In this document: piece after piece, positions 13,708-14,036 of the stretch
Layout of the letters: the number at the start of each line of letters is the position of its first letter
How positions within the stretch are numbered: the stretch's first letter is position 1
Origin: Treponema sp.
GTDB lineage: Bacteria; Spirochaetota; Spirochaetia; Treponematales; Breznakiellaceae
Direction of reading: 5' to 3'
DNA length: 14,036 bases
Assembly: GCA_031279925.1 (NCBI GenBank)
Contig: JAITHQ010000175.1
Coordinates: forward strand, 1-14,036
Notes under the pieces: generated by a model
Databases searched by the model: none
What the model was told of the DNA's origin: nothing
The model's input: only the letters and a program-made list of their open reading frames with translations
Made by a program: the position numbers and the translations under genes

Positions 13708-14036
13708 AAACAACAGCCTTGAAAAAGGAGCAAAACTTTTTCAAGGCCGCATTGCGTGGCTAAAACATGCCTTAAGTGGAATATTTGCGTTTGTTGTTAT
13801 AGAGACTGCAATTAATGTTATTCTGGGACGTTTTTTTTTATCAGAAAATGATATAGCTGTCTCTATCATCGTAAAAAAGTATATAGGATCGATTGTTATA
13901 GGATTCTTTTTTGGTATCGGCCCTTTACAAATGATGCAAAGACGCCCAAAGAACGTTGATATAACATGGTTCCGTTTTGCCGCCTGGTTTTTCCTGATCG
14001 GTGTAATTGAAGCCGCCTGTGTCCTCTGTTTCATAT
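13691..14036 (+). CDS. Multi-pass membrane protein, 3' end outside the window
   Basis: An open frame of 115 codons runs off the window edge. It starts at ATGATG (13691 or 13694) and overlaps the preceding frame by 17 bases, with no ribosome site visible, so translational coupling is likely. After a charged N-terminus ('MMRFFENNSLEKGAKLF'), hydrophobic helices are predicted at about residues 27-46, 65-82 and 96-115, joined by short charged loops ('GRFFLSENDI', 'QRRPKNVDITWFR'). No family is recognised. Base composition is AT-rich compared with the genes before the array, and together with the repeat array next door this may mark acquired DNA. It may be a partner of the small exported protein, such as an immunity or export component, but that is a guess from position. 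Confidence 0.65.
   Translation, partial: MMRFFENNSLEKGAKLFQGRIAWLKHALSGIFAFVVIETAINVILGRFFLSENDIAVSIIVKKYIGSIVIGFFFGIGPLQMMQRRPKNVDITWFRFAAWFFLIGVIEAACVLCFI
13716..13747 (+). other. Perfect 12-bp inverted repeat at the start of the membrane protein gene
   Basis: GCCTTGAAAAAG (13716-13727) pairs perfectly with CTTTTTCAAGGC (13736-13747) around the 8-base loop GAGCAAAA. It lies 8 bases after the stop of the exported-protein frame and inside the first codons of the membrane protein. No T-run follows. It could attenuate transcription or hold back translation between the two genes. Confidence 0.6.

Noticed and set aside
13741..14034. - strand frame of 97 codons at the window end
   Set aside because: The + strand frame through the same bases encodes a coherent membrane protein, and the - frame has no ribosome site or recognisable features.

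Overview
The window looks like a chromosomal segment from a spirochaete, most likely a Treponema relative living on plant fibre in a gut. This is an inference. It rests on the dnaX-ybaB-recR order behind an SRP RNA, a signal-peptide outer-membrane barrel ending in Tyr-Phe, several spirochaete-style lipoproteins and a homopolymer tract of the kind used for phase variation in treponemes. All real genes are on the + strand.

Region 1 (1-8225) is a likely four-gene envelope operon. It encodes a large surface lipoprotein with cadherin-like/Ig-like beta-sandwich repeats around a CBM9-type carbohydrate-binding domain. Next come a lipoprotein glucuronoyl esterase of the CE15 type, an outer-membrane beta-barrel protein, and a second large lipoprotein with bacterial-repeat and TPR segments. 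The set suggests surface binding and de-esterification of glucuronoxylan-lignin material. A 20-base poly-C tract lies 184 bases upstream of the first start. Strong stem-loops without U-tracts sit between genes 1/2 and 2/3, and none sits between genes 3/4.

Region 2 (8428-11202) is housekeeping. It holds a promoter and the small SRP RNA (ffs), then dnaX (clamp-loader subunit, with an A7 slippery site in its C-terminal part), ybaB/ebfC and recR, the last two joined by an ATGA overlap.

Region 3 (11203-12432) is one Gfo/Idh/MocA-family oxidoreductase. Its promoter places the transcript start at the foot of a compact 74-base three-helix RNA element that fills the 5' leader.

Region 4 (12433-13357) has no gene. 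It contains a nested 70-base inverted-repeat structure, then five tandem 120-131-base units, each rich in small hairpins. The units are not a CRISPR array and have no long reading frame. This is the least explained part of the window.

Region 5 (13358-14036) has a good promoter and a small signal-peptide protein. Its reading frame is broken exactly at a G7 run and continues convincingly in the -1 frame, so it may be phase variable, frameshifted, a pseudogene or a sequencing error. It overlaps the start of a multi-pass membrane protein that runs off the window. This end is more AT-rich than the rest.
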